Positions 45,515-53,512 of a stretch of DNA of 64,000 nt are shown here, piece after piece (positions within the stretch are counted from its first letter, which is position 1; each line of letters opens with the position of its first letter). The notes beneath the pieces were generated by a model, which was not told where the DNA came from, made no database searches, and saw nothing but the letters and a program-made list of their open reading frames with translations. The position numbers and the translations under genes are program-made. Source of the DNA: Candidatus Poribacteria bacterium (GTDB taxonomy: Bacteria; Poribacteria; WGA-4E; GCA-2687025); assembly GCA_018644665.1 (NCBI GenBank), contig JABGQA010000101.1:1-64000 (forward strand), in the 5' to 3' direction.

Positions 45515-46525
45515 ATGCTACACCACAGCGAGGACGCCATCCGAGTCGGCGGGGTGACCGCCAGGCCAGGCGAGCGAGCATGTGGCCACTGGCAAGTCGG
45601 GGAGATGCAGGACGGCACCCCCGTGAGACTCCCGGTGGTGTTGTTACGCGGCCGACAACCCGGGCCTGTGCTGTACGTGCAGGCTGCCTCCGACGGCGAT
45701 GAACTCAACGGCATAGCCTCGATCCACGGGTTCTTGGAGGAGGTGTCGCCCAACCGACTCCGCGGCGCGATCATTGCGATTCCCGTAGTGAACTACCACG
45801 CCTTCCACGCTCGGGCGGCGCACAGCCCTGTCGACGGCAAGAAGATGAACCGCTGCTTCCCGGGTGACGCACGCGGTTCATCCAGCGAGCGGATCGCGCA
45901 CACCCTCTTCCACGGCGCCGTGCTACAGGCGGACCTGTGCGTTGACCTGCATCAGGGCGGCGTCAAGCCGATGATCGACGAGGTGCGCGTTCGCGTTGCC
46001 AGGGATCACGAGCGCCATGCCGACTGCATGCGGCTCGCCGCGACATTCGGCATCGGGTACATACTGGACGAGGAGGGCCCGCAGGGCCAACTCGCCCGGG
46101 CAGCCACCGACGAGGGCATTCCGACGATCGACCCTGAACTCGGCGGCGCCCACGGTTGGGACGCTGTGAGCATCGGCAAGGGCCGCCAAGGGCTCCTCAA
46201 CGTGGCGCGCGCCTATGGACTGCTACCGGGCCGACCGCGCCCGCCGGACAGGCAGTATGTCGTGCGCGCGTTTGCGCCGATACGGCCTACGCGAGGCGGG
46301 TTCGTGCAGTACGCGGTGTCGCGATACGACTTTGTCGCCGCCGGACAGACAGTCGCGACGATACACACCGTCTTCGGTGAGCCGGTGGAGACCGTCGCCG
46401 CTCCGGTCGCGGGCATTGTATGGTCCCAGTCGGTGTATCCGATGGCGGCGACTGGCGAGACGATACTCACCCTCGGCGTAGAGCCGGAGACACTCGAGGA
46501 TAGGGACGCGCCGCGTGAGCAGTAA
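45515..46525 (+). CDS. Succinylglutamate desuccinylase/aspartoacylase (M14) family protein
   Basis: The 336-residue protein has the M14 AstE/AspA fold: QAASDGDELNGIASIHGFLE, NRCFPGD, and the third zinc-ligand position DLHQGG, and a C-terminal domain of beta type. The first zinc ligand His (HxxE) is replaced by Asp (DGDE), a change that may alter metal binding. The ATG at 45515 was chosen to give MLHHSEDA. The upstream frame is inside glnE. A promoter lies 30-60 bases upstream. The next gene (oligogalacturonate-lyase-like) overlaps by 11 bases. Confidence 0.82.
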   Translation: MLHHSEDAIRVGGVTARPGERACGHWQVGEMQDGTPVRLPVVLLRGRQPGPVLYVQAASDGDELNGIASIHGFLEEVSPNRLRGAIIAIPVVNYHAFHARAAHSPVDGKKMNRCFPGDARGSSSERIAHTLFHGAVLQADLCVDLHQGGVKPMIDEVRVRVARDHERHADCMRLAATFGIGYILDEEGPQGQLARAATDEGIPTIDPELGGAHGWDAVSIGKGRQGLLNVARAYGLLPGRPRPPDRQYVVRAFAPIRPTRGGFVQYAVSRYDFVAAGQTVATIHTVFGEPVETVAAPVAGIVWSQSVYPMAATGETILTLGVEPETLEDRDAPREQ

Positions 46526-47618
46526 GGGATCCGTGTGCAGGGACGAACGGCGGCACGAGCGTGACGCGCGCACGGGCGCGGAAACCGTGCGGCTGACATC
46601 CGCCGATGCGATCCACCACACCCTGTATTTCACCCACGCGTCCATGCTTGCGGACGATGACGCCGTGGTGTTCGTGTCCAACCGAGCCTGCGGCTGGAAC
46701 CTGTTCCGCGCGGCCATCGCGGACGGCAGGATCACGCAGGTGACGGACACCGGGGACATCAACCCGTTCTCCGTGGTGATTGACCCCTCTGGGGCGCGGG
46801 TGTTCTACACGGCCGCCGCGCAGGTGCGGGCGGTTGACCTCGTCACGGGCGCTGAGGATGTGCTCGCAGACTTCGGAAACGCCACGCTCGGTGGTTGCGA
46901 CGTTACGCCGGACGGCTCGCACGTGCTGACGGTGATGCGGGGAATCGGCGACGACACGCTCGTCACCGTCGCGACGGACGGCTCCGCCACTGATGAGTTC
47001 TTCGCCGCGCCGCGTAATGTCGGTTACGCCCAGTTCTGCCCCGGAGATCCCCACTGGGTGCTCTATTCGAGCGGCATCGAGCAGCGCATGTGGACGGTAA
47101 GCAGACGCGGCGTGAAGGACCGCCCGCTCTACCTGCACGACTCGCGTCGGTGGATCACCCACGAGTCGTTCCTCGGGGCCGGCGACGAGGTCATCTTCAC
47201 GAGATGGCCGGACGCGCTGATGGCGATCCGGCGGAATGGTGATGGTCTGCGAACCGTCGCGCCGATGAACGCGTGGCACGCCTCGTCGACCCGTGACGGG
47301 TCCATGATCGTCGCAGACACGACGTTGCCCGACCGTGGACTCCAGCTCATCGACCCAGCCGGGGGGCGGCACGCATCGTTGTGCTTTCCGGGAGCCACAT
47401 CGCGGGGTACCCGTTGGGGCGAACGAACGCCTGAGGCAGGCGCAATCGACGAGGCAACGTACGGCCCGCAGTGGACGCACCCGCACCCGGCCTTCAGTCC
47501 GTCTGGAAGGTGGGTCACGTACACATCCGACCGCGACGGCTCGCCGCACGTCTACGCCGTTCGCGTGCCGGAGGAGCCATCCTGGCGCCCATACGACGCG
47601 CAGACGCCGACGCCCTGA
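46515..47618 (+). CDS. Oligogalacturonate-lyase-like seven-bladed propeller
   Basis: The 367-residue protein resembles oligogalacturonate lyase (PF14583), which cleaves pectin-derived oligosaccharides. The metal-binding pattern is present: PQWTHPHPAFSPSGRWV holds Gln and two His (Q-x2-HPH) and a further NAWHASSTRDG holds the third His of the Yersinia enzyme (Q350, H353, H355 and H287). The propeller blades show as SxxDGSxV-like repeats. The GTG at 46515 begins inside the upstream gene. The real substrate may be another uronate. Confidence 0.82.
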   Translation: MSSKGSVCRDERRHERDARTGAETVRLTSADAIHHTLYFTHASMLADDDAVVFVSNRACGWNLFRAAIADGRITQVTDTGDINPFSVVIDPSGARVFYTAAAQVRAVDLVTGAEDVLADFGNATLGGCDVTPDGSHVLTVMRGIGDDTLVTVATDGSATDEFFAAPRNVGYAQFCPGDPHWVLYSSGIEQRMWTVSRRGVKDRPLYLHDSRRWITHESFLGAGDEVIFTRWPDALMAIRRNGDGLRTVAPMNAWHASSTRDGSMIVADTTLPDRGLQLIDPAGGRHASLCFPGATSRGTRWGERTPEAGAIDEATYGPQWTHPHPAFSPSGRWVTYTSDRDGSPHVYAVRVPEEPSWRPYDAQTPTP

Positions 47619-47654
47619 GCGCAGTAGGCGCGGCGAATCGAGGAGGAGACACGG

Positions 47655-48146
47655 ATGAAGCTCGGCGTGATATCGGATTCTCACGACAACCTGCACAAGC
47701 TCGAGGCGGGCGTGTCCATCCTGTGCGCGCACGATCTCGCGATGGTGGTGCACGCGGGCGACTTCATCGCGCCGTTTACGGCGCGTTACTTCGCGTCGCT
47801 CCCGGACCTGGAGATCCCCTTCGCCGGAGTCTTCGGGAACAACGACGGCGAGAAGTTCGGGCTGCGGAAGATGTTCGAGCCGATCGGCCCCATCCACGAG
47901 GATAAGTTCGAGGTCGAACTCGGCGGCCGACGGATCATCGTCGTCCACAAGGAACTGCTCGTCGAGCCGCTCGCGCGCAGCGGCGACTACGATGTCGTCG
48001 TCTACGGCCATACGCACCGCATCGACGTCCGCACCGACCCCTGCCTCATCGTGAATCCCGGCGAAGCGGGCGGCTGGACGACCGGCAAGAGCACGCTGGC
48101 CATCGTCGACCTGACCGACCTAAGCGCCACCATCGAGGAGTTCTAG
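47655..48146 (+). CDS. YfcE/MJ0936-type metallophosphodiesterase
   Basis: The 163-residue enzyme has the calcineurin-like metal motifs: VISDSHDNLHKLE, VVHAGDFIA, GVFGNNDGEK, VVHKELLVE and VVYGHTHRIDV. Such proteins hydrolyse phosphodiesters such as bis-pNPP or 2',3'-cNMP; the natural substrate is unknown. GGAGGAGA is in front of the ATG. It is followed after 3 bases by an acetyltransferase. Confidence 0.9.
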   Translation: MKLGVISDSHDNLHKLEAGVSILCAHDLAMVVHAGDFIAPFTARYFASLPDLEIPFAGVFGNNDGEKFGLRKMFEPIGPIHEDKFEVELGGRRIIVVHKELLVEPLARSGDYDVVVYGHTHRIDVRTDPCLIVNPGEAGGWTTGKSTLAIVDLTDLSATIEEF

Positions 48147-48149
48147 GCA

Positions 48150-49175
48150 ATGTACGAGCGCATCGGCGAGGCGTCCCTGAAGAACGGCGCGAGCATGGAG
48201 ATAGGCGTCGTTCTCTGCCCGGATGCGGAGCACGCCGACGAGATTCGGCCGTTCCTAGGGCACAAAGGCCAGCCATGGCAGCACCACATCGAGGGAGCTG
48301 TCGCCGGCCCCTTGGACGACCTCGAAACGCGCTTCTACGTCGGCAAGGTAGACGGCCGCATCATCACGAACATCATGACGGTCGAGCATGTCGGCGTAGG
48401 CATCCTGGGGCATGTCTACACGACACCCGAGCGCAGGCGGCTCGGCGCGTGCAACGCCGTGATGGAAGCCCAGATGGAGGAGTTCCGCACGAGGGGCGCC
48501 CGGTGCCTGTACCTGGGCACGGGCTTCGATTCGGCGGCGTACCACATCTACAAGCGGAACGGATTCGGCAGCGTGCTCCCGCGATCCGGGTTCATGAGCT
48601 ACTTCACCGAGGACGGCTTCGAAGCCGCGTACTTCGCGGCGCGGCCCTGCACGGCACGCGAAGTGCGATGGGACGACTGGGGCCCGGTGACGGCGCTCAC
48701 GGGGTCGCATGACGGCGACTGGCTGCGGTCGGTAGCGTGGCGCATGCAAGGGCCTGAGAGCTTCGAGGGGGACTTCCTCGGTCTCCGACAGCGGATCGCG
48801 GACGGTGACGTGGACGCTCACGTGCTTGTAACGGACGATGGCGCGCGCGTGGGCGTGGCCACTCTCGGTCGCCACCCGATGTGGGGCGATGCGCGGCTGT
48901 TGGATGTGCTGTGCCACCCCAACTACTGGCCGGACGCGCGCAAGCTCGTCGACGCCCTTGCGACCGACGCCAGGACGCTGACCTACGTGGACTCCGCCGC
49001 GCACGCCAAGCTCGATGCGTTGACGGCGCTCGGGTTTCTCGCGGAAGTAACGCTACCTGCCCGCGCACGTCGGCGACTCCGCCCGGACTGGCGGCCTTCG
49101 GACGCAGACGCGGACATGTTCGACGACTCGGCGTTCGAGGACACCCCACTCGACGTGACGGTCCTGGCGCGCTAA
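48150..49175 (+). CDS. GNAT-family N-acetyltransferase-like protein
   Basis: The 341-residue protein contains a GNAT domain in the first half: ILGHVYTTPERRRLGACNAVMEAQMEEFRTRGARCLYLGTGFDSAAYHIYKRNGFGSVLP, with the acetyl-CoA loop R-R-x-G. The second half (about 150-341) has a similar second domain (VDAHVLVTDDGARVGVATLGRHP) with an NYWPDARKLVDAL segment, so it may be a two-domain acetyltransferase. The acceptor is unknown. The ATG is three bases after the phosphodiesterase. Confidence 0.78.
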   Translation: MYERIGEASLKNGASMEIGVVLCPDAEHADEIRPFLGHKGQPWQHHIEGAVAGPLDDLETRFYVGKVDGRIITNIMTVEHVGVGILGHVYTTPERRRLGACNAVMEAQMEEFRTRGARCLYLGTGFDSAAYHIYKRNGFGSVLPRSGFMSYFTEDGFEAAYFAARPCTAREVRWDDWGPVTALTGSHDGDWLRSVAWRMQGPESFEGDFLGLRQRIADGDVDAHVLVTDDGARVGVATLGRHPMWGDARLLDVLCHPNYWPDARKLVDALATDARTLTYVDSAAHAKLDALTALGFLAEVTLPARARRRLRPDWRPSDADADMFDDSAFEDTPLDVTVLAR

Positions 49176-49192
49176 CACGCGCGGCCACGCGT

Positions 49193-49222
49193 TTGACAGC
49201 GGATTCGCGCGCTTTCTATAAT
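49193..49222 (+). promoter_or_regulatory. Consensus sigma-70 promoter of sodN
   Basis: TTGACA at 49193-49198 and TATAAT at 49217-49222 match both housekeeping hexamers with no mismatch, separated by 18 bases (17 is ideal). It follows the end of the acetyltransferase gene and precedes the NiSOD ATG by about 80 bases. Such a promoter in GC-rich DNA is rare and suggests strong, possibly constitutive, expression of the superoxide dismutase. Confidence 0.75.
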
Positions 49223-49303
49223 GAAGAAGGTCCGAGGGCCGCGTTGTGCGGCCGCGGCCGCTCCCTGCCATTGCCCGCACCAAGCGCTCGTGTTGGAGAG
49301 ACG

Positions 49304-49804
49304 ATGATCCATTCCCTGCTTGCGAAGATGGACGCCAAGATCGGGTTCGATGAGGCCAAGGCGCACTGTGATGTCCCGTGCGGGATATACGACCCGAGCG
49401 CGGCGCAGATATCCGCCCTCACGGTCGTCCGTATGATGGACCTCATGAGCGATCTGCTGTCCGGCCTGTCCGAATGGGACGGCGAATCGGCCAACAAGAT
49501 CATCCGCTACGTCGCGCAGAAGGAAGAGCACGCCGAGCAGGTGAAGCACGAGATCCGCATCATCTGGGGCGACTACATCAAGGCTCCGCAGGTCGAGGCG
49601 CACCCGAACATCCATCAGTTGACCCACGACATCATGACCACGGCGTCGAAATGCCGCCAGGGCACTAGCCGCGACGACGGTCTCGCGCTGGTGGACCTCG
49701 TGAATCAGTTCGCCGAGATCTTCTGGGCGACCAAGGGCGTGGACACCAAGCGCGCCGAGTGCCCCTACGCGCCGAACCTCGAGACGGTCTACCCGGCGCT
49801 GTAG
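49304..49804 (+). CDS. sodN: Nickel superoxide dismutase
   Basis: NiSOD destroys superoxide with nickel held at its N-terminus. The 166-residue preprotein has a 20-residue propeptide (MIHSLLAKMDAKIGFDEAKA) that must be cut before H21. The mature start HCDVPCGIYDP is the nickel hook (His1, Cys2, Cys6), as in Streptomyces NiSOD. Then comes the four-helix-bundle core. GGAGAG precedes ATG 49304. The next gene is the maturation protease sodX, the usual neighbour. A consensus sigma-70 promoter lies about 80 bases upstream. Confidence 0.96.
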   Translation: MIHSLLAKMDAKIGFDEAKAHCDVPCGIYDPSAAQISALTVVRMMDLMSDLLSGLSEWDGESANKIIRYVAQKEEHAEQVKHEIRIIWGDYIKAPQVEAHPNIHQLTHDIMTTASKCRQGTSRDDGLALVDLVNQFAEIFWATKGVDTKRAECPYAPNLETVYPAL

Positions 49805-49828
49805 TCCAGCCGGACGTTTGGCGTCCGT

Positions 49829-50128
49829 GTGTTCAAGGTCATTCGCGTCGTCGGGAACAGCATGGAGCCGTCGTACCGTAGCGGGGACTACGTCCTCGTC
49901 GGCACGGTGCGATGGCTCTGGCGCATCAGACCCGGCGACGCGGTTGTCTTTAGGCACGCGCGCTATGGCGTGCTCATCAAACGCGTGCTGGCGGAGGAGA
50001 CGGCTGAACAGCAGTATGTCGTCGAGGGCACGCACGCGGAGAGCACCGCGCCTGTAGACCTCGGGCCGGCGGCCTTCTCATCGGTCATCGGCCGGGCGCT
50101 GTGTACGTTCTCCCGCCGCCGCGGCTAG
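49829..50128 (+). CDS. sodX: NiSOD maturation protease (S24/S26 family)
   Basis: The 99-residue peptidase removes the propeptide of NiSOD. It has the serine motif GNSMEPSYRSGDYVLV and the lysine motif GVLIKRVLA of the signal-peptidase-like S26 family. No transmembrane helix is seen, as expected for the cytoplasmic SodX. It starts with GTG 24 bases after sodN. Its stop overlaps that of the converging gene on the other strand. Confidence 0.9.
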   Translation: MFKVIRVVGNSMEPSYRSGDYVLVGTVRWLWRIRPGDAVVFRHARYGVLIKRVLAEETAEQQYVVEGTHAESTAPVDLGPAAFSSVIGRALCTFSRRRG

Positions 50129-50562
50129 CCCGAATACAACCTGTAGATGCAGTAGGCCGCAAACGCGTGTCGGAGCGGAAGCACCGGGATGCGCAGGCGG
50201 GGGAGGAAGACGTTCGCGGCATACGCGGCCGCATAGGCCGCCGCGACGGGCCAGGGCTCGCGCCAAGCCAGTGGTCCAACGAGCACCGCCTCACCGAACC
50301 GATCGGCCGCCCAATCGACCTCGGGCGCGTCTTCTCCGTTCTGCCTCGCCACGACGCCGTCGAGCGTATCCAACAGCAGCGCGGCGAGTATCGCCCCGAG
50401 CGCCCACGCGACATGGCCCGCCATGTGTGCGCCGGCCGCGATGAGGCACAGCCACGCGCTCAGACGCGTCACCTCGGTTGCGGAGAACGGGAAGCGAGCC
50501 CTGCCCAACACGCGGTCGGCGGCGACCTTCCGCGCGTGGGTCAGACCGTCACGAAGAGCCAT
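50125..50562 (-). CDS. CDP-alcohol phosphatidyltransferase-like membrane protein
   Basis: The 145-residue chain has several hydrophobic helices and DTLDGVVARQNGEDAPEVDWAADRFGE, which resembles the CDP-alcohol phosphotransferase motif DG-x2-AR-x8-G-x3-D-x3-D. The conserved Gly appears to be Asp and the last Asp is Glu. So activity is uncertain. I chose ATG 50562, as the frame upstream lies antisense to nothing else but overlaps the next gene. It ends the minus-strand cluster PAP2-DUF457-this. Its stop overlaps the end of sodX on the other strand. Confidence 0.6.
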   Translation of the reverse strand: MALRDGLTHARKVAADRVLGRARFPFSATEVTRLSAWLCLIAAGAHMAGHVAWALGAILAALLLDTLDGVVARQNGEDAPEVDWAADRFGEAVLVGPLAWREPWPVAAAYAAAYAANVFLPRLRIPVLPLRHAFAAYCIYRLYSG

Positions 50563-50963
50563 ATACAGGCGGCTCCGAGTGTGATTTCCTGCACGATGCG
50601 GGTCGCCAAGCGTTTGCCCATATCGACGCTCGGGAGATCGCGTATCGACTTGTACGGGGTGCTGTAGCCGTTGATGAAATCGCAGAACAGGTGCGTCAGG
50701 AGGCACGTGACGAAGAGCGCGCCGAGCTCCCGACTCACGAGGAACATTGGGAGGCCGATGGCCGTGTAGACGACTGTGCCGAGAAGCTCGTGCATGAACG
50801 TGCGGGCGTGCTGCATGCCGCCCACCTTCAGGCGCATCGACTTCAGAAACAGGAGGTGGTCGAGGTCCGGCAGCAGGGAGAAACCCACGGCGAGCCAGGG
50901 ACTCGATCCGGGGAAGAACGAGGCGACCCCAAGACCGACGGCCGCGTGCGTGAACGTCGTCAA
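50541..50963 (-). CDS. DUF457/YdjM-like membrane-bound hydrolase-type protein
   Basis: This 140-residue membrane protein has the DUF457 pattern of histidines and aspartates: FTHAAVGLG near the start, LPDLDHLLFLK, TFMHELLGTVVY and TCLLTHLFCDFIN. These groups are placed between hydrophobic helices as in the YdjM (LexA-regulated) family of putative metal-dependent hydrolases. It begins one base after the PAP2 gene end and overlaps the downstream gene by 22 bases. Confidence 0.75.
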   Translation of the reverse strand: MTTFTHAAVGLGVASFFPGSSPWLAVGFSLLPDLDHLLFLKSMRLKVGGMQHARTFMHELLGTVVYTAIGLPMFLVSRELGALFVTCLLTHLFCDFINGYSTPYKSIRDLPSVDMGKRLATRIVQEITLGAACIWLFVTV

Positions 50964-50964
50964 G

Positions 50965-51912
50965 CTAAGCTCCCCGCGGCGCAGCCGGCGCCCGGCCGGC
51001 GTCCACCCACTTCTCGGCGATCACAATGCCGACCGCCGCCAGAACTGCGCCCGCCACGACGTCCGTCACGTAGTGGTACCGCCCGTACACGGCCCCGAGA
51101 GCCATACCGGCGACAATGATGGTGCCCGGAATACCACCTTTGCGTCGCCATAGCCGCCAGCACCAATACATGAACACGCCACCGGTGGACGTGTGCGAAC
51201 TCGGCATCGCGCCGCCCTTGAGGGCGACCCCGTCCCACTGGATGCCGTTGATCCACGTCGTGAGCGCATAGCCTTCCAGCCGACGTTCGCCGACCGGAAG
51301 GAGCCCAGCGTCGACAAGCGCCCAGCGCGGCCCCCACAAGGGCACGAGCGCGAAGACGACGTAGGAAACAGCGTATCCGATGATCACGGCGCAGCTCATC
51401 TTCTCGAAATCCACGTACCTGCGAGCGGCGAACAGGTACACGCCGATCCCCACCGTGTAGAGATAGTAGCTGGCGTAGAACGCGTGCAGCGTCTCCGTCG
51501 TCAGGCGGGATCTGCCGCGCGCGAGCCACAAAGAGGGCTGTCCGAACAGATTCTCGAACGCGATGAAGGCTGTATCTATCGTGAAGTCGGGCGGGTAGAT
51601 CGCGTGCAGCGTCCACCCCGACCACTTGTAGCACCACAGGAAGTACGCCACCGGCGCCCACAGCAGAATGGCCCGCCCAATGGCGTTGGACATCGCGACC
51701 CGCACCTGGGCCCGTCGTACAAGCACGACCGCACACACCATCGCCACGGCGATGTCTACTGCCCACACATAGCCCGGGACCGCGACGAACCGCCGAGCCG
51801 GCAGCGCGAGCGCCGCGTGGACGATCGCATACCCGACCGCGAGCCACACGCCTGTAAGCATAGGCGCGCGCGTCGGCGATGCGTCCTTCAGGCGGGGTCT
51901 GCTAGATGGCAT
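50965..51912 (-). CDS. PAP2-type phosphatase/inositolphosphotransferase (Aur1-like) membrane protein
   Basis: The 315-residue chain has six or so helices and the PAP2 catalytic motifs MPSSHTSTGG (motif 2) and GRYHYVTDVVAG (motif 3 with His-Asp). The first motif (Lys/Arg-rich) is not obvious. The long GxxW...YYLYTVGIGVYLF segment suggests the Aur1/Ipt1 branch that moves phospho-inositol onto lipids. It starts the minus-strand cluster with a DUF457 protein and CDP-alcohol transferase-like protein, so the three may make a membrane lipid. Confidence 0.8.
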   Translation of the reverse strand: MPSSRPRLKDASPTRAPMLTGVWLAVGYAIVHAALALPARRFVAVPGYVWAVDIAVAMVCAVVLVRRAQVRVAMSNAIGRAILLWAPVAYFLWCYKWSGWTLHAIYPPDFTIDTAFIAFENLFGQPSLWLARGRSRLTTETLHAFYASYYLYTVGIGVYLFAARRYVDFEKMSCAVIIGYAVSYVVFALVPLWGPRWALVDAGLLPVGERRLEGYALTTWINGIQWDGVALKGGAMPSSHTSTGGVFMYWCWRLWRRKGGIPGTIIVAGMALGAVYGRYHYVTDVVAGAVLAAVGIVIAEKWVDAGRAPAAPRGA

Positions 51913-52180
51913 CTACGGGCGGTCGTCCTGGGGCCCTCAGCGCAGAGGCGGATGTGGTAGAGATTCGCGCTTCCTCGTCGACTGCATTCGCGCCGTTGCC
52001 GCGGGTATGGCGGCGGGGTACGATGGCCGCGGGCGTCGGGAGACGACCGGATGTGCCGGGCTCTCGGGCGGCTCAACAACTATAGCAGGCCCGTCCGACG
52101 GCCCTCAAGCGCGGCCCGACGGTCGCTCGGCGTCGCAGGACGGTGCAGGGAACGCCACGCTACGCTGCGAGAAGGCGAAC
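51913..52180 (+). promoter_or_regulatory. Divergent intergenic region with a weak candidate promoter
   Basis: This 268-base stretch has no supported gene. On the plus strand TTGCCG (51996-52001) and TACGAT (52019-52024) are 17 bases apart and could drive the M24 peptidase gene, with a leader of about 150 bases. Each hexamer matches the consensus at four positions, so this is weak evidence. Confidence 0.3.
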
Positions 52181-53512
52181 ATGGCAGACGATCTCCGCAG
52201 GTTCGTGTACCGAACGACATTCTCGCGCGAGGAGTTCGCGCGTCGCCGAGGCGCAGTGATGGACGCCATCGGCGGCGACGGCGTCGCGATCGTGCCGGGC
52301 GCTCCGTCAGCAGGGGACCTCGCGCTTTTCCGCCAGGACAACGACTTCTTCTACCTATGCGGCGTCGAGGTGGCAGGGGCACATCTGCTCCTGGACACCA
52401 AGACAGGCACGTCGACGGTCTACCTGCCGCCACGCGACGAAGGCGAGGAGCGGTCGGAAGGCCCTCGACTACACGCGGACGACGCCGACGCCGCGTGTGC
52501 GTGGACGGGCGTCGAGCGCGTCGCGCCGCTGGCTTCGCTCGTCGACGACATACCCACCGGCGGTGCGCTCTACGTGCCGCGCGCGGAGGCGTCGCGCGCC
52601 CACGTCGACGAGTTCATCTGGTCCCGCGCCGAGTGGCCCCAATGGTTCGCGCGACAGCTCTCCGAACACACCGGCATCGATGAACTCGAAGACCTGACGC
52701 CGACGCTTCGTGAGCTGCGCATGGTCAAGAGCGCCGAAGAGATCGACGTGATGCGCTTCGCGGGACGGTTGACCGCGCTCGCCGCGACCGAAGGCATGCG
52801 CTCCACAGCCCCCGGAGTCATGGAGTACCAGCTCGGAGCCGTCGCGGACTACATCTACCGCGTCAACGGCGCGAGGGGTGGCGGGTACCCGGCGATCATC
52901 GGCGGCGGCACGAACGCGTGGTTCGGCCACTACTGGCGGAACAACGACGAACTGCGCGACGGCGACATGCTTCTGTTGGACTACGCGCCAGACTACGAGC
53001 AGTACACGTCGGACATCGGCAGGATGTGGCCGGTGAACGGCACGTATAGCCCAGCGCAGCGTGAGCTATACGGATTCATCGTCGAGTACCACAAGACGCT
53101 GCTGAGCCTGATCGGGCCCGGCGAGTTGGCCGCCGAGATCATGGACCGTGCCGCCGAGACGATGGGCGCCGTGATCGACAGCACGGCGTGGTCGCAGCCG
53201 CACTACGAAGCCGCCGCGCGCGGCGCGCTGACATTCCGAGGCCACCTCTCGCACACGGTAGGGTTGGACGTGCACGACAGCGGGAACTACTGGCCAGAGC
53301 CGCTGAAGCCTGGCACGGTGTTTTCCGTCGACCCGATGATCTGGATTCCCGAAGAGCGTCTGTACGTTCGCGTCGAAGACACGATCGCCATCACGGAGGA
53401 CGGCATCGAGAACTTCACGGCCCTGGCGCCGCTCGAACTCGACGACGTCGAGGCGTGCATGCGTGAGCCCGGGATGATCCAGGCATATCCGCCTGAGCGC
53501 GGTGGCCGCTAG
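52181..53512 (+). CDS. M24 Xaa-Pro aminopeptidase-like protein
   Basis: The 443-residue protein has an aminopeptidase P N-terminal domain (about 1-170; FRQDNDFFYLCGVE) and a pita-bread catalytic domain. Metal ligands are seen in LLLDYAPDYEQYTSDIGR (two Asp), GHLSHTVGLDVHD (His), and VRVEDT (Glu). The usual Glu in VEPG appears as Asp (SVDP). The ATG at 52181 has AAGG nine bases before it. The stop overlaps the end of the converging propeller gene by 4 bases. Confidence 0.88.
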   Translation: MADDLRRFVYRTTFSREEFARRRGAVMDAIGGDGVAIVPGAPSAGDLALFRQDNDFFYLCGVEVAGAHLLLDTKTGTSTVYLPPRDEGEERSEGPRLHADDADAACAWTGVERVAPLASLVDDIPTGGALYVPRAEASRAHVDEFIWSRAEWPQWFARQLSEHTGIDELEDLTPTLRELRMVKSAEEIDVMRFAGRLTALAATEGMRSTAPGVMEYQLGAVADYIYRVNGARGGGYPAIIGGGTNAWFGHYWRNNDELRDGDMLLLDYAPDYEQYTSDIGRMWPVNGTYSPAQRELYGFIVEYHKTLLSLIGPGELAAEIMDRAAETMGAVIDSTAWSQPHYEAAARGALTFRGHLSHTVGLDVHDSGNYWPEPLKPGTVFSVDPMIWIPEERLYVRVEDTIAITEDGIENFTALAPLELDDVEACMREPGMIQAYPPERGGR

